DNA from: Barnesiella viscericola DSM 18177 | Lineage (GTDB): Bacteria; Bacteroidota; Bacteroidia; Bacteroidales; Barnesiellaceae | Reading direction: 5' to 3' | NCBI RefSeq assembly: GCF_000512915.1 | Contig: NZ_CP007034.1 | Location: 2,542,501 to 2,606,500 of the forward strand | Length of the DNA: 64,000 nucleotides | Part shown: positions 44,064 through 54,334 of the stretch, piece by piece | Layout: each line of letters begins with the position of its first letter | How positions within the stretch are numbered: position 1 is the stretch's first letter | The notes under the pieces: generated by a model | What the model was told of the DNA's origin: nothing | Databases searched by the model: none | Seen by the model: only the letters and a program-made list of their open reading frames with translations | Translations under genes and position numbers: made by a program

Positions 44064-44095
44064 TTTTGCTAATCACAAAACAATCTATAATTTTG
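44064..44095 (+). promoter_or_regulatory. Bacteroidetes-type promoter for rpsU
   Basis: TTTTG (44064-44068), exactly 19 bases, then TAATTTTG (44088-44095). A full match to the consensus. Transcription would start near 44102, giving a leader of about 44 bases. Confidence 0.85.
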
Positions 44096-44145
44096 CACCG
44101 CAATTATCTAAACAAGGAAACAAATAAACTAATATCTAAATAATT

Positions 44146-44337
44146 ATGATTATAGTTCCAGTAAAAGAAGGCGAAAACATCGAAAAGGCTTTGAAGAAAT
44201 TCAAACGGAAATTTGAAAAAACAGGTGTAATAAAAGAATTGCGTAACCGTCAGGCTTTTGAAAAACCGTCGGTAACAAACCGTAAAAAGATGATGCGGGC
44301 TATCTATATTCAGAAACTCCATCAGAACGAAGAGTAA
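44146..44337 (+). CDS. rpsU: 30S ribosomal protein S21
   Basis: 63 residues, highly basic, with MIIVPVKEGENIEKALKKFK and the conserved RNRQAFEKPSVTNRKK stretch. It binds near the mRNA exit side of the 30S subunit. A strong promoter lies just upstream. A tyrosine recombinase and hpf follow, an order I recall from Bacteroidales genomes. Confidence 0.97.
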   Translation: MIIVPVKEGENIEKALKKFKRKFEKTGVIKELRNRQAFEKPSVTNRKKMMRAIYIQKLHQNEE

Positions 44338-44413
44338 TTTTTTTATTCCCGGCAGATATTGGATTTTTCAATAATTTCCCTTATATTCGTAGCGTAAGTA
44401 AAAGCTACGAGTT

Positions 44414-45295
44414 ATGCTGGCCGAATCGTTTTTAAGATATATCCGGTATGAGAAGAATCTTTCTACTCATACCGTATTGTCATATAAAAACGATTTGTTT
44501 CAGTTTAAAGAGTTCCTTGAAACCATTGCTCCGGGGTGTGAATTGCAACAGGTAACCCCCGATCAGGTGAGGGAGTGGATAGCCGCCCTGTCGGAGGACG
44601 GTATGTCGGCCCGCACCGTTTCGCGCAAGATCTCCTCGTTGCGGGCGTTTTATCGTTACCTGATGGCGCAGTCGGTGATTGCCGGCAGCCCGGTAAAAGA
44701 GGTGCGGGTGCCCAAAGTGAGGAAGAAATTGCCGGTCTACCTGCGGCGCGACACGATGGACGAGCTGCTTGATGACGTGGAGTATGGTGACGATTTTGAA
44801 GGCATACGCAACAAACTGATCATCGAGATGTTCTACAGTACCGGAATCCGTCGGGCCGAGTTGATAGGATTGCATGACGATGATGTGCGGGCTGAGGAGA
44901 TAAAGGTGACCGGTAAGCGCAACAAGCAGCGTCTGGTGCCTTACGGCCCGGAACTGGCGGCGCTGATAGCCGACTATCGAAAGGCTCGTCGGGAAGCCGG
45001 GTTTGCTCACGCCGACTATTTCTTTGTAAAGAAAGACGGTGAACCCCTCTATCCGCAATTGGTTTATCGGGTAGTCAAGCAAGCCCTGTCGCAGGTATGC
45101 ACACTCGAAAAAAAGAGTCCGCACGTGCTGCGTCATACCTTTGCCTCGGTCATGCTCAACAACGGCGCAGGTCTCAATAGTGTCAAGGAACTGCTCGGGC
45201 ACCATTCGTTAGCTTCAACCGAAGTATATACACATATTACGTTTGAAGAGCTAAAACAAAGTTATAACCAGGCTTTCCCGAAAAGGAAGCCATAA
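44414..45295 (+). CDS. Tyrosine recombinase XerC-like
   Basis: 293 residues. An N-terminal SAM-like core-binding domain (LRYIRYEKNLSTHTVLSYKN) is followed by the catalytic domain with all six residues: Arg146, Lys168, His237, Arg240, His263 and Tyr272. It should resolve chromosome dimers at a dif site, or be a close paralogue of the XerC/D pair. No attachment site or mobile cargo was seen around it, so it is probably the chromosomal enzyme. hpf begins 14 bases downstream. Confidence 0.88.
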   Translation: MLAESFLRYIRYEKNLSTHTVLSYKNDLFQFKEFLETIAPGCELQQVTPDQVREWIAALSEDGMSARTVSRKISSLRAFYRYLMAQSVIAGSPVKEVRVPKVRKKLPVYLRRDTMDELLDDVEYGDDFEGIRNKLIIEMFYSTGIRRAELIGLHDDDVRAEEIKVTGKRNKQRLVPYGPELAALIADYRKARREAGFAHADYFFVKKDGEPLYPQLVYRVVKQALSQVCTLEKKSPHVLRHTFASVMLNNGAGLNSVKELLGHHSLASTEVYTHITFEELKQSYNQAFPKRKP

Positions 45296-45309
45296 AAAAA
45301 GGAGGGAAT

Positions 45310-45612
45310 ATGGAAATTCGTATTCAAGCTATTCATTTCGATGCATCGGAGAAACTGGAAAAGTTCATTCAGAAGAAGGTATCCAAACTCGAACAATATT
45401 ACGATGGTATCATCGCCGTGGAGGTTTCATTAAAGGTGGTAAAACCCGAGACGGCACAAAATAAAGAGGCCGGCATCAAAGTACTTATCCCGAGAAACGA
45501 AGCTGTATTTTCGAGCAAAGTGGCTGATTCTTTTGAAGAAGCGGTCGATGTGGCTGTCGATGCACTGGCCAAGCAGCTGGTGAAATCCAAAGAAAAGATG
45601 AGAGAAAAGTAA
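45310..45612 (+). CDS. hpf: Ribosome hibernation-promoting factor (HPF/RaiA)
   Basis: 100 residues, the short form. The double-strand RNA-binding-like fold reads MEIRIQAIHFDASEKLEKFI, then KVSKLEQYYDGIIAVEVSLK and a basic C-terminus (LVKSKEKMREK). It blocks the decoding centre of idle ribosomes in slow growth. It lies just before the tRNA-tuf operon, whose promoter starts 19 bases after the stop. Confidence 0.93.
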   Translation: MEIRIQAIHFDASEKLEKFIQKKVSKLEQYYDGIIAVEVSLKVVKPETAQNKEAGIKVLIPRNEAVFSSKVADSFEEAVDVAVDALAKQLVKSKEKMREK

Positions 45613-45630
45613 AAAAAATGTACTGATATT

Positions 45631-45660
45631 TTTGTAGTTTAAAATTAATGCCTAAATTTG
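45631..45660 (+). promoter_or_regulatory. Promoter of the tRNA-Tyr/Gly/Thr-tuf operon
   Basis: TTTG (45631-45634), 18 bases, then TAAATTTG (45653-45660), close to the Bacteroidetes consensus. It would give a leader of about 110 bases before tRNA-Tyr. Confidence 0.75.
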
Positions 45661-45776
45661 CACCCGTTTCTCACCGACACGCAGCGTGACAAGCGGGTGC
45701 AAAATTGTCCCCGGCAAAAGAAACGGGGCGAGCCGGACGGCAGGGCGGAGGCCTTTGCCGGGGAGACAAAAGAAAT
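45661..45776 (+). other. Structured leader before tRNA-Tyr
   Basis: Two inverted repeats: GCACCCG (45660-45666) with CGGGTGC (45694-45700), and CCCCGGCAAA (45709-45718) with TTTGCCGGGG (45754-45763). There is no coding frame and no T run. It may guide processing of the tRNA precursor. Confidence 0.5.
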
Positions 45777-45859
45777 GGGCAAATACCAGAGTGGCCAAAT
45801 GGGGCAGACTGTAAATCTGCTGGCTTACGCCTTCGGTGGTTCGAATCCATCTTTGCCCA
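45777..45859 (+). tRNA. tRNA-Tyr (GUA)
   Basis: 83 bases with a long variable arm. Acceptor GGGCAAA/TTTGCCC, anticodon stem GCAGA/TCTGC with loop CTGTAAA, anticodon GTA. First of three tRNAs ahead of tuf. Confidence 0.95.
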
Positions 45860-45869
45860 CGTAGAGATT

Positions 45870-45942
45870 GCGGAAGTAGCTCAGTTGATAGAGCATCAGC
45901 CTTCCAAGCTGAGGGTCGCGAGTTTGAGCCTCGTCTTCCGCT
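45870..45942 (+). tRNA. tRNA-Gly (UCC)
   Basis: 73 bases. Acceptor GCGGAAG/CTTCCGC, anticodon stem TCAGC/GCTGA with loop CTTCCAA, anticodon TCC. The T-loop reads TTTGAGC rather than TTCGAnT, a small deviation. Confidence 0.93.
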
Positions 45943-45958
45943 CGAAAAAGAAATTATT

Positions 45959-46033
<75 letters not shown>

Positions 46034-46075
46034 AGTTTTTAGAAACGCTAATCATTTTATAAAAAATACAAAACT

Positions 46076-47260
46076 ATGGCAAAAGAACAGTTTCAACGTA
46101 CCAAACCCCACGTAAACATTGGTACTATTGGTCACGTAGACCACGGTAAAACGACCTTGACCGCCGCCATTACGATGGTTCTTGCAAAGAAAGGTCTTTC
46201 GGAAATGCGCTCGTTCGACTCGATCGATAACGCACCTGAAGAGAAAGAACGTGGTATCACAATTAATACTTCGCACGTAGAATATGAAACTGCAAACCGT
46301 CACTATGCACACGTTGACTGCCCGGGTCACGCCGACTATGTAAAGAACATGGTAACCGGTGCTGCTCAAATGGACGGTGCTATTATCGTAGTTGCAGCAA
46401 CTGATGGTCCTATGCCTCAAACTCGTGAGCACATCTTGTTGGCCCGTCAGGTGAACGTGCCTCGTATCGTTGTGTTCCTGAACAAATGTGATATGGTAGA
46501 CGACGAAGAGATGCTCGAACTCGTTGAAATGGAGATGAGAGAGCTGCTCAACGCCTATGAATATGATGGTGACAACACGCCTATTATCCGTGGCTCTGCT
46601 CTGGGTGCCTTGAATGGCGAACCCAAATGGGAAGAGAAAATCATGGAGCTGATGGACGCCGTAGATACTTGGATTCCTCTGCCTCCGCGTGATGTTGATA
46701 AACCCTTCTTGATGCCTGTTGAGGACGTATTCTCGATCACTGGTCGTGGTACTGTTGCTACGGGTCGTATCGAAGCCGGTCGCGTAAAAGTTGGCGACGA
46801 GGTACAAATCCTGGGCTTGGGTGCCGACAAGAAATCGGTTGTAACCGGTGTTGAGATGTTCCGTAAGATCCTCGACGAAGGTGAAGCTGGTGATAACGTA
46901 GGTCTGTTGCTCCGTGGTATCGACAAGAACGAAATCAAACGTGGTATGGTAATCTGCCACCCGGGACAAGTAAAACCCCACTCGGAATTCAAGGCTCAAG
47001 TTTATATCTTGAAGAAAGAAGAAGGTGGTCGTCACACTCCGTTCCACAACCACTATCGTCCTCAATTCTACATCCGTACGCTTGACGTAACGGGCGAAAT
47101 CACTCTCCCCGAAGGTGTAGAAATGGTAATGCCTGGTGACCACGTAACCATCAACGTGAAACTCATCACGCCGGTTGCTTGCGACAAAGGTCTGCGCTTC
47201 GCAATCCGTGAAGGTGGTCGTACGGTAGGTTCGGGTCAAATCACCGAAATCCTCGACTAA
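46076..47260 (+). CDS. tuf: Translation elongation factor Tu
   Basis: 394 residues, normal length. P-loop GHVDHGKT at 19-26, switch [10 protein letters not shown] and NKCD for guanine recognition are all present. It carries aminoacyl-tRNA to the ribosome. It is transcribed behind three tRNAs and ends before a strong terminator that sits right in front of tRNA-Trp. Confidence 0.98.
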   Translation: MAKEQFQRTKPHVNIGTIGHVDHGKTTLTAAITMVLAKKGLSEMRSFDSIDNAPEEKERGITINTSHVEYETANRHYAHVDCPGHADYVKNMVTGAAQMDGAIIVVAATDGPMPQTREHILLARQVNVPRIVVFLNKCDMVDDEEMLELVEMEMRELLNAYEYDGDNTPIIRGSALGALNGEPKWEEKIMELMDAVDTWIPLPPRDVDKPFLMPVEDVFSITGRGTVATGRIEAGRVKVGDEVQILGLGADKKSVVTGVEMFRKILDEGEAGDNVGLLLRGIDKNEIKRGMVICHPGQVKPHSEFKAQVYILKKEEGGRHTPFHNHYRPQFYIRTLDVTGEITLPEGVEMVMPGDHVTINVKLITPVACDKGLRFAIREGGRTVGSGQITEILD

Positions 47261-47293
47261 TATTCCACGCGAATTTAGTACTGAAAAATCATA

Positions 47294-47322
47294 AAAATCA
47301 GCCCTCACGCGGGGCTGATTTT
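47294..47322 (+). terminator. Terminator or attenuator between tuf and tRNA-Trp
   Basis: A perfect 11-base stem (AAAATCAGCCC 47294-47304 with GGGCTGATTTT 47312-47322) and a 7-base loop. It ends three bases before the tRNA-Trp gene. Confidence 0.8.
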
Positions 47323-47324
47323 AT

Positions 47325-47397
47325 ACGGGTCTAGCTCAGTTGGTAGAGCACTGGTCTCCAAAACCAGGTGTCGGGAGTTCGAGTCTCTCGACCCGTG
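47325..47397 (+). tRNA. tRNA-Trp (CCA)
   Basis: 73 bases. Acceptor ACGGGTC/GACCCGT, anticodon stem CTGGT/ACCAG with loop CTCCAAA, anticodon CCA. T-loop TTCGAGT. It lies 17 bases ahead of secE, the usual bacterial neighbour. Confidence 0.95.
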
Positions 47398-47414
47398 CAA
47401 AACTTAATGAAGCA

Positions 47415-47612
47415 ATGAAGAAATTGAAAATACTTGCCGATATCCAGGATTCTTACAATGAACTGGTTCATAAAGTATCTTGGCCTACCAAATCGGAGTT
47501 GGCAAATAGCGCAGTGGTGGTTATGTTTGCTTCCCTTATTATCGCCATCGTGATATTTGCAATGGACCAATGTATCGACAAAATCATGCACCTTATTTAC
47601 GGAGGTTTTTAA
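47415..47612 (+). CDS. secE: Preprotein translocase subunit SecE
   Basis: 65 residues from ATG 47415 (the frame extends back into tRNA-Trp, which is not used). The family motif ELVHKVSWPTKSELANSA precedes a single membrane helix (VVVMFASLIIAIVIFAM). It is the essential clamp of the SecYEG channel. nusG starts 16 bases after its stop. Confidence 0.94.
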   Translation: MKKLKILADIQDSYNELVHKVSWPTKSELANSAVVVMFASLIIAIVIFAMDQCIDKIMHLIYGGF

Positions 47613-47628
47613 TTAGGGAGGTAAATCA

Positions 47629-48174
47629 ATGTCTGAAGAAAAAAGAGGCTGGTACGTGCTGCGTGCCATAAGCGGAAAAGAGAGCAAGGTCAAGGAAGTT
47701 CTTGATGCCGAAATCAAGAATACTGATCTTGGCAATTACGTATTTCAGGTCTTGATACCTACCGAAAAAGTCTATACCGTACGTAACGGGAAAAAAGTGG
47801 TAAAGGAGAAAAACCTTTACTCGGGCTATGTTTTTGTTGAAGCCATCTTAGTAGGCGAGGTGATTCACCACCTGCGCAACACCACCAACGTAATCGATTT
47901 CCTGGGTGGAAAATCTAACCAACCGGAGCCCTTGCGGCCTTCGGAGGTTAATCGTATGTTGGGGGCTGTGGACGAGATGCAGGAAGTAGGCGACGAGCCT
48001 GCTGTTGTATATCACGTAGGCGAAACGGTAAAAGTAAACTATGGCCCCTTCAACGGCTTTAGTGGAATTATCGAAGAGGTGAACAACGAGAAGAAGAAGC
48101 TGAAAGTGATGGTCAAGATTTTCGGTCGCAAGACTCCGTTGGAATTGGAAAACTCGCAAGTAGAGCGGGAGTAA
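47629..48174 (+). CDS. nusG: Transcription termination/antitermination protein NusG
   Basis: 181 residues. The N-terminal NGN domain (WYVLRAISGKESKVKEVLDA) and the C-terminal KOW domain (GETVKVNYGPFNGFSGIIEE) are clear. NusG links RNA polymerase to Rho or to the ribosome. The stop is inside a small hairpin before rplK. Confidence 0.96.
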   Translation: MSEEKRGWYVLRAISGKESKVKEVLDAEIKNTDLGNYVFQVLIPTEKVYTVRNGKKVVKEKNLYSGYVFVEAILVGEVIHHLRNTTNVIDFLGGKSNQPEPLRPSEVNRMLGAVDEMQEVGDEPAVVYHVGETVKVNYGPFNGFSGIIEEVNNEKKKLKVMVKIFGRKTPLELENSQVERE

Positions 48175-48197
48175 TACAAGAGGTTACGCGCTTGTAT
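48174..48197 (+). promoter_or_regulatory. Small hairpin in the nusG-rplK gap
   Basis: ATACAAG (48174-48180) pairs with CTTGTAT (48191-48197) over a 10-base loop, with no T run. It could be a leader site for ribosomal-protein feedback (L1 control of rplKA is known in other bacteria), but I see no clear L1-site match. Confidence 0.3.
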
Positions 48198-48235
48198 GAA
48201 TCCTCGGTATTTTAATAATATCAAAATTAAAAACA

Positions 48236-48679
48236 ATGGCTAAAGAAATTGCTGGACAAATCAAATTACAGATTAAAGGTGGTGCAGCAAACCCCTCTCC
48301 TCCCGTAGGACCTGCTCTGGGTTCGAAGGGTATAAACATCATGGAGTTTTGCAAGCAATTCAATGCCCGTACCCAAGACAAGGCCGGTAAGATTCTGCCG
48401 GTTGTCATCACCTATTACAGCGACAAGTCTTTCGACTTTGTTGTAAAGACTCCTCCCGTAGCCATTCAGGTTATGGAAGCTGCCAAAGTAAAAGGTGGTT
48501 CGGCCGAGCCCAACCGTAAGAAAGTGGGTGAGATCACTTGGGATCAGGTAAAAGCAATCGCCGAGGACAAAATGGTTGACTTGAACTGTTTTACCGTAGA
48601 ATCGGCCATGCGCATGGTTGCTGGTACAGCGAGAAGTATGGGTATCACCGTAAAAGGGGAATTCCCGGTAAATAACTAA
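48236..48679 (+). CDS. rplK: 50S ribosomal protein L11
   Basis: 147 residues. [20 protein letters not shown] at the N-terminus and the C-terminal RNA-binding domain ([20 protein letters not shown]) fit L11. It forms the GTPase-associated stalk base. rplA follows after 15 bases. Confidence 0.97.
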   Translation: MAKEIAGQIKLQIKGGAANPSPPVGPALGSKGINIMEFCKQFNARTQDKAGKILPVVITYYSDKSFDFVVKTPPVAIQVMEAAKVKGGSAEPNRKKVGEITWDQVKAIAEDKMVDLNCFTVESAMRMVAGTARSMGITVKGEFPVNN

Positions 48680-48694
48680 TAAACTTCAATTGAA

Positions 48695-49393
48695 ATGGGT
48701 AAACTGACAAAAAATCAAAAGTTAGCTTTAGCAAAGATTGAAGCAGGGAAGGCCTACTCACTCAGCGAGGCATCTCAGTTGGTAAAAGATGTTACTTTTA
48801 CCAAGTTCGACGCATCGCTTGATATTGATGTACGCTTGGGTGTTGACCCTCGTAAAGCCAATCAGATGGTTCGTGGCGTCGTATCGTTGCCTCACGGAAC
48901 CGGTAAGCAAGTACGTGTATTGGTGCTCTGTACGCCCGATGCCGAGGCTGCTGCCAAAGAAGCCGGTGCCGACTATGTAGGACTCGACGAGTATATCGAG
49001 AAAATCAAAGGCGGTTGGACCGATATCGACGTGATCATTACGATGCCTGCTATCATGGGTAAAATCGGTGCTCTGGGTCGTGTGTTGGGCCCCCGTGGTT
49101 TGATGCCTAACCCCAAGAGTGGTACGGTTACTACCGATGTGGCTAAAGCTGTAAAAGAAGTAAAACAAGGTAAGATCGACTTCAAAGTCGACAAGAACGG
49201 TATAGTACATGCCTCGATAGGTAAGATTTCGTTTGCTGCCGAGCAGATTCGCGACAACGCAAAAGAGTTTGTTTCGACGTTGATCAAATTGAAACCTACT
49301 GCTGCTAAGGGTGCTTATATCAAGAGTATTTATCTTTCGAGTACAATGAGCCCGGGTATCAAGATTGATCCCAAATCGGTTGACGAGAACTAA
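48695..49393 (+). CDS. rplA: 50S ribosomal protein L1
   Basis: 232 residues. The L1 signature [19 protein letters not shown] is present, and [20 protein letters not shown] opens domain I. It builds the mobile L1 stalk. Only 11 bases separate it from rplJ, so the usual long L10 leader is absent here. Confidence 0.97.
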   Translation: MGKLTKNQKLALAKIEAGKAYSLSEASQLVKDVTFTKFDASLDIDVRLGVDPRKANQMVRGVVSLPHGTGKQVRVLVLCTPDAEAAAKEAGADYVGLDEYIEKIKGGWTDIDVIITMPAIMGKIGALGRVLGPRGLMPNPKSGTVTTDVAKAVKEVKQGKIDFKVDKNGIVHASIGKISFAAEQIRDNAKEFVSTLIKLKPTAAKGAYIKSIYLSSTMSPGIKIDPKSVDEN

Positions 49394-49404
49394 AATTAGG
49401 AATT

Positions 49405-49920
49405 ATGAGAAAGGAAGATAAAGGCACTATTATTGCACAAATAGCAGACACTGTAAAGGAGTACAGCTGCTTCTACCTCGCCGAAACCGCTACGTTGAAT
49501 GCCGAAAAAACCAGTAATCTGCGTCGCGCATGTTTCAAAGAAGGTATCAAAATGATGGTTGTAAAGAACGCTTTGCTGCACAAGGCTCTCGAAGGTCTCG
49601 ATGCCGACTACACGCCGCTGTACAGCTCGTTGAAGGGTTCTACAACAATGTTCTTCTCGAATGTAGGTAACGCTCCGGCCAAACTGATCAAGGAATTCAG
49701 AAAAACTTCTGAGGACCTCGTCTTGAAAGCCGCTTATGTAGAAGAAGGTTTCTATATCGGCGCCGATCAGTTGGATACGCTGGTTGCCATCAAGAGCAAA
49801 AACGAACTTATTGCTGAGGTTATCGCCCTCTTGCAGTCTCCTGCCAAGAATGTGGTATCGGCTCTTCAGTCAGGCGGTTCGACCCTCCATGGAGTATTGC
49901 AGACTCTATCAGAAAGATAA
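49405..49920 (+). CDS. rplJ: 50S ribosomal protein L10
   Basis: 171 residues. The N-terminal RNA-binding domain (YLAETATLNAEKTSNLRRAC) and the C-terminal helix that holds L12 dimers (LLQSPAKNVVSALQSGGSTL) are visible. It lies 51 bases before rplL. Confidence 0.96.
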   Translation: MRKEDKGTIIAQIADTVKEYSCFYLAETATLNAEKTSNLRRACFKEGIKMMVVKNALLHKALEGLDADYTPLYSSLKGSTTMFFSNVGNAPAKLIKEFRKTSEDLVLKAAYVEEGFYIGADQLDTLVAIKSKNELIAEVIALLQSPAKNVVSALQSGGSTLHGVLQTLSER

Positions 49921-49971
49921 CTTTTTATACAAAAACATTATTACGAATAATAACATTTAATTCATACAAAA

Positions 49972-50346
49972 ATGGCAGATTTGAAAGCTTTTGCAGAACA
50001 ATTAGTTAACTTGACCGTAAAGGAAGTAAACGAACTTGCTCAAATTTTGAAAGACGAATATGGTATTGAACCTGCTGCTGCAGCTGTTGCTGTTGCTGCT
50101 GCTCCCGCTGCCGGCGGAGCTGCTGCTGAGGAAAAAACATCGTTCGATGTAGTTCTGAAAGCTGCTGGTGCAAATAAACTGGCTATCGTTAAATTGGTGA
50201 AAGAACTCACCGGCCTTGGTTTGAAAGAGGCCAAAGACCTCGTAGATGGTGCTCCTAACAACATCAAGGAAGGTCTTGCTAAAGCTGATGCTGAAGCTCT
50301 GAAAAAACAACTCGAAGACGCTGGAGCAGAAGTTGAACTTAAATAA
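49972..50346 (+). CDS. rplL: 50S ribosomal protein L7/L12
   Basis: 124 residues. An N-terminal dimer helix, an Ala/Gly-rich hinge ([17 protein letters not shown]) and the C-terminal domain that contacts factors ([19 protein letters not shown]). It is followed by an attenuator-like hairpin and then rpoB. Confidence 0.97.
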   Translation: MADLKAFAEQLVNLTVKEVNELAQILKDEYGIEPAAAAVAVAAAPAAGGAAAEEKTSFDVVLKAAGANKLAIVKLVKELTGLGLKEAKDLVDGAPNNIKEGLAKADAEALKKQLEDAGAEVELK

Positions 50347-50369
50347 TATATCTGATTATCAGATAGGTT

Positions 50370-50409
50370 GGTTAAGAATCATCTTAGTCGGTGATTCTTA
50401 ACCTTTTTG
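50370..50409 (+). terminator. Attenuator-type terminator between rplL and rpoB
   Basis: A perfect 12-base stem (50370-50381 and 50392-50403, GGTTAAGAATCA) with a 10-base loop and TTTTTG after. It probably lowers rpoBC transcription relative to the ribosomal genes. Confidence 0.8.
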
Positions 50410-50449
50410 TGTATATATTTTTAATTAAGTTCACTTAATCCATTTTTAA

Positions 50450-53400
50450 ATGTCTTCTACAATAGGTAAACCACGCGTAAATTTCGCTTCAATCAAAAAT
50501 CCGCTGCCTTATCCGGATTTTCTTGAAGTTCAGTTGAAGTCGTTTCAAGACTTTTTGCAACTTGACACTCCGCCTGAAAAGAGAAAAAACGAAGGTCTTT
50601 TCAAGGTATTTGCCGAGAACTTTCCCATTGCTGATACGCGCAACAATTTTGTCCTCGAATTCCTGGACTACTATATCGACCCGCCCAGATACACGATTGA
50701 GGAGTGTCTGGAAAGAGGGTTGACATACAGTGTACCCTTAAAGGCCAAGCTGAAACTATATTGTACCGACCCCGATCACGAGGATTTCGCTACGGTAATC
50801 CAAGACGTTTATTTGGGCCCGATTCCCTACATGACGGCCAAAGGCACGTTTGTCATCAACGGTGCCGAGCGGGTAGTGGTATCGCAGCTGCACCGTTCGC
50901 CGGGAGTCTTCTTCGGCCAGAGTACGCACGCCAACGGGACGAAGCTCTATTCGGCCCGTATCATTCCGTTCCGCGGTTCCTGGATCGAGTTTGCTACCGA
51001 CATCAACAACGTAATGTATGCCTATATCGACCGGAAGAAGAAATTGCCCGTGACTACCTTGTTGCGTGCCATTGGGTTCGAGACCGATAAGGATATTCTC
51101 GAAATCTTCGGTCTGGCAGAAGACCTCAAAGTATCCAAGACCAACCTGAAAAAAGCTATCGGTCGTCGTCTGGCCGGTAATGTGGTGAAGTCGTGGGTAG
51201 AAGATTTTGTCGATGAAGATACGGGCGAGGTTGTTTCCATCGAACGTACCGAAATCGTCATTCCCCGTGAAACCGTCCTGGAAGAGTCGCACATCGCCGA
51301 CATTCTCGAATCGGGTGTTCAGAATATCCTCCTGCACAAGGAAGGCGGAAACACCTCGGACTATTCGATTATCTTCAACACCCTCCAAAAAGATTCCAGC
51401 AACTCGGAGAAGGAGGCAGTGCTCTATATCTATCGCCAGTTGCGTAATGCCGAGCCGGCCGACGAAGCCAGTGCCCGCGAGGTTATCACCAACCTCTTCT
51501 TCTCGGAGAAACGTTACGACTTGGGCGAAGTAGGACGTTACAGAATAAACAAGAAATTAAACCTCTCCACCTCGCCCGACGTGAAGGTGCTCACCAAGGA
51601 GGACATCATCGAGATTATCAAGTATCTCATCGAACTGATTAACTCCAAGACCGATGTCGATGATATCGACCACCTGAGCAACCGTCGTGTGCGCACCGTA
51701 GGAGAGCAATTATACAATCAGTTCGGCGTAGGGTTGGCCCGTATGGCCCGCACCATTCGCGAGCGTATGAACGTGCGCGACAACGAGGTGTTTACCCCCA
51801 TCGACCTGATTAACGCCAAGACGATATCGTCGGTAATCAACACCTTCTTCGGTACCAATGCCTTGTCGCAGTTCATGGACCAGACCAACCCGTTGGCCGA
51901 GATTACCCACAAGCGCCGTATGTCGGCCCTGGGTCCCGGCGGTCTGTCGCGTGAGCGTGCCGGTTTCGAGGTGCGCGACGTGCACTACACCCACTATGGT
52001 CGTCTGTGTCCTATCGAGACGCCCGAGGGTCCTAACATCGGTCTGATTTCGTCGTTGTGCGTATATGCCAAGATTAATGATTTAGGTTTCATCGAAACTC
52101 CGTACCGTAAGGTAAAAGACGGAAAAGTGGACCTGTCGCCCGAAGGTGTTGTCTACCTGACCGCCGAGGTTGAAGAGGGTCAGATTATCGCTCAGGGTAA
52201 TGCCCCGCTCAACGACGACGGTACCTTTATCCGCAACAAGGTAAAAGCCCGTTTGGATGCCGACTTCCCCATCGTGTCGCCCGACCAGGTGAACCTGATG
52301 GACGTGTCGCCTACGCAAATTGCCTCGATTGCCGCATCGCTCATTCCCTTCCTCGAACACGACGATGCCAACCGTGCATTGATGGGATCGAACATGATGC
52401 GCCAGGCCGTACCTCTGCTGCGTCCCGAGGCTCCTATCGTAGGAACCGGTATCGAGGGCCAGCTGATACGCGACTCGCGCACCCAGATTATGGCCGAAGG
52501 CGCCGGTGTTGTCGAGTTTGTCGACGCCACTGTGATTCGTATCCGCTACGACCGCACCGAGGACGAAGAGTTTGTAAGTTTTGAAGATGCCGTTAAAGAG
52601 TATAAGCTCCCGAAATTCCGCAAGACCAACCAGAGCACCACGATTGACCTGCGTCCTATCTGCCACAAGGGCGACCGTGTGAAAGCCGGCGACATTCTCA
52701 CCGAAGGTTATTCGACAGAGAACGGCGAGTTGGCTTTGGGCCGCAACCTCAAAGTGGCCTTCATGCCTTGGAAGGGTTACAACTACGAGGACGCCATCGT
52801 GCTGAACGAGCGCATGGTTCGTGAAGATATCCTCACCTCGGTTCACGTCGACGAGTATTCGCTCGAAGTGCGTGAGACCAAGCGCGGTATGGAAGAGCTC
52901 ACCTCCGATATTCCCAACGTGAGCGAAGATGCCACCAAGGACCTCGACGAACGCGGTATTATCCGCGTGGGTGCCCAGGTGAACCCCGGGGACATCATGA
53001 TTGGTAAGATTACCCCCAAAGGCGAGTCGGATCCTTCGCCCGAAGAGAAGCTGTTGCGCGCCATCTTTGGCGACAAGGCCGGCGATGTGAAAGATGCTTC
53101 GTTGAAAGCTACCCCCTCGTTGAAAGGTGTAGTTATCGGTACCAACCTCTTCTCGCGTGCCATCAAGAAGAAAAAATCGAAACTGAGCGACAAAGCCATT
53201 CTGCCCAAGCTCGACGAAGAGTATGAAGAGAAGATGAACGGCTTGAAAGCCATTCTCATCGACAAGTTGCTCGTCCTCACTCAGGGCAAGGTTTCGCAAG
53301 GTGTGAAAGACTTCATGGGTACCGACATCGTTCCCAAGGGAACCAAGTTTACCCAGGCTGCTCTCAATAAAATCGACTATACCACCGTACAGGTGAGCAA

Positions 53401-54262
53401 GTGGACGACCGATGCTGCCAAGAACGAGTTGATTCGTGCCACCATCATCAACTACTTGAAGAAATACAAAGAGTATGATGCCGAGTTGCGTCGCAAGAAA
53501 TTCGATATCTCGATTGGTGACGAGCTCCCCTCGGGTATCGTGCAAATGGCCAAGGTCTACATCGCCAAGAAGCGTAAGATCAGCGTGGGCGACAAGATGG
53601 CCGGTCGTCACGGTAACAAAGGTATCGTGTCGCGTATCGTGCGTCAGGAAGATATGCCGTTCCTGGCCGACGGAACTCCCGTCGACATCGTGCTGAACCC
53701 GCTGGGTGTGCCTTCGCGTATGAACCTGGGTCAGATTTTTGAAACCGTTCTGGGTTGGGCCGGAGCCGAGCTGGGCGAGAAATTCGCTACGCCTATCTTC
53801 GACGGAGCCAGCCTCGACGACCTCAATGACTGGACCGACAAGGCTGGTCTTCCCCGCTACGGTAAGACCTACCTCTACGACGGTGGCACCGGCGAGCGTT
53901 TCGACCAACCTGCCACGGTAGGTGTCATCTACATGTTGAAACTGGGCCACATGGTCGAAGACAAGATGCACGCCCGTTCAATCGGTCCGTACTCGCTCAT
54001 TACGCAACAGCCGTTGGGTGGTAAAGCTCAGTTCGGTGGTCAGCGTTTCGGAGAGATGGAGGTTTGGGCACTCGAAGCCTTCGGTGCCGCTCACGTGTTG
54101 CAAGAGATTCTGACCATCAAGTCGGACGACGTCGTAGGCCGTTCCAAAGCCTACGAGGCTATTGTCAAAGGTGAGCCCATGCCTACACCCGGTATCCCCG
54201 AGTCTTTGAACGTGCTCCTGCACGAGTTGAGAGGTCTCGGTCTTAGCGTCAACTTAGAGTAA
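50450..54262 (+). CDS. rpoB: RNA polymerase beta subunit
   Basis: 1270 residues, typical for Bacteroidetes. The rifampicin pocket reads [19 protein letters not shown] followed by [15 protein letters not shown]. The Asp, His and Ser positions mutated in resistant strains are wild type. [12 protein letters not shown] and the C-terminal [20 protein letters not shown] are also conserved. With rpoC it forms the active centre. Confidence 0.98.
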   Translation: MSSTIGKPRVNFASIKNPLPYPDFLEVQLKSFQDFLQLDTPPEKRKNEGLFKVFAENFPIADTRNNFVLEFLDYYIDPPRYTIEECLERGLTYSVPLKAKLKLYCTDPDHEDFATVIQDVYLGPIPYMTAKGTFVINGAERVVVSQLHRSPGVFFGQSTHANGTKLYSARIIPFRGSWIEFATDINNVMYAYIDRKKKLPVTTLLRAIGFETDKDILEIFGLAEDLKVSKTNLKKAIGRRLAGNVVKSWVEDFVDEDTGEVVSIERTEIVIPRETVLEESHIADILESGVQNILLHKEGGNTSDYSIIFNTLQKDSSNSEKEAVLYIYRQLRNAEPADEASAREVITNLFFSEKRYDLGEVGRYRINKKLNLSTSPDVKVLTKEDIIEIIKYLIELINSKTDVDDIDHLSNRRVRTVGEQLYNQFGVGLARMARTIRERMNVRDNEVFTPIDLINAKTISSVINTFFGTNALSQFMDQTNPLAEITHKRRMSALGPGGLSRERAGFEVRDVHYTHYGRLCPIETPEGPNIGLISSLCVYAKINDLGFIETPYRKVKDGKVDLSPEGVVYLTAEVEEGQIIAQGNAPLNDDGTFIRNKVKARLDADFPIVSPDQVNLMDVSPTQIASIAASLIPFLEHDDANRALMGSNMMRQAVPLLRPEAPIVGTGIEGQLIRDSRTQIMAEGAGVVEFVDATVIRIRYDRTEDEEFVSFEDAVKEYKLPKFRKTNQSTTIDLRPICHKGDRVKAGDILTEGYSTENGELALGRNLKVAFMPWKGYNYEDAIVLNERMVREDILTSVHVDEYSLEVRETKRGMEELTSDIPNVSEDATKDLDERGIIRVGAQVNPGDIMIGKITPKGESDPSPEEKLLRAIFGDKAGDVKDASLKATPSLKGVVIGTNLFSRAIKKKKSKLSDKAILPKLDEEYEEKMNGLKAILIDKLLVLTQGKVSQGVKDFMGTDIVPKGTKFTQAALNKIDYTTVQVSKWTTDAAKNELIRATIINYLKKYKEYDAELRRKKFDISIGDELPSGIVQMAKVYIAKKRKISVGDKMAGRHGNKGIVSRIVRQEDMPFLADGTPVDIVLNPLGVPSRMNLGQIFETVLGWAGAELGEKFATPIFDGASLDDLNDWTDKAGLPRYGKTYLYDGGTGERFDQPATVGVIYMLKLGHMVEDKMHARSIGPYSLITQQPLGGKAQFGGQRFGEMEVWALEAFGAAHVLQEILTIKSDDVVGRSKAYEAIVKGEPMPTPGIPESLNVLLHELRGLGLSVNLE

Positions 54263-54334
54263 AATAAAATCCAAACGGTCGGGCCGTCGCCTTGTGTGAC
54301 GGCCGGCCAATAACTCTTTATACATTAAACATTT

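Noticed and set aside
44414-45295. Tyrosine recombinase as part of an integrated mobile element
   Set aside because: It sits between rpsU and hpf, an arrangement I recall as conserved, with no cargo genes or end repeats.
46052-47308. 418-codon open frame opposite tuf
   Set aside because: Mirror of the EF-Tu gene; composition is not protein-like.
49394-49404. L10 leader for rplJ feedback control
   Set aside because: The gap between rplA and rplJ is 11 bases, too short for the known L10-binding leader.
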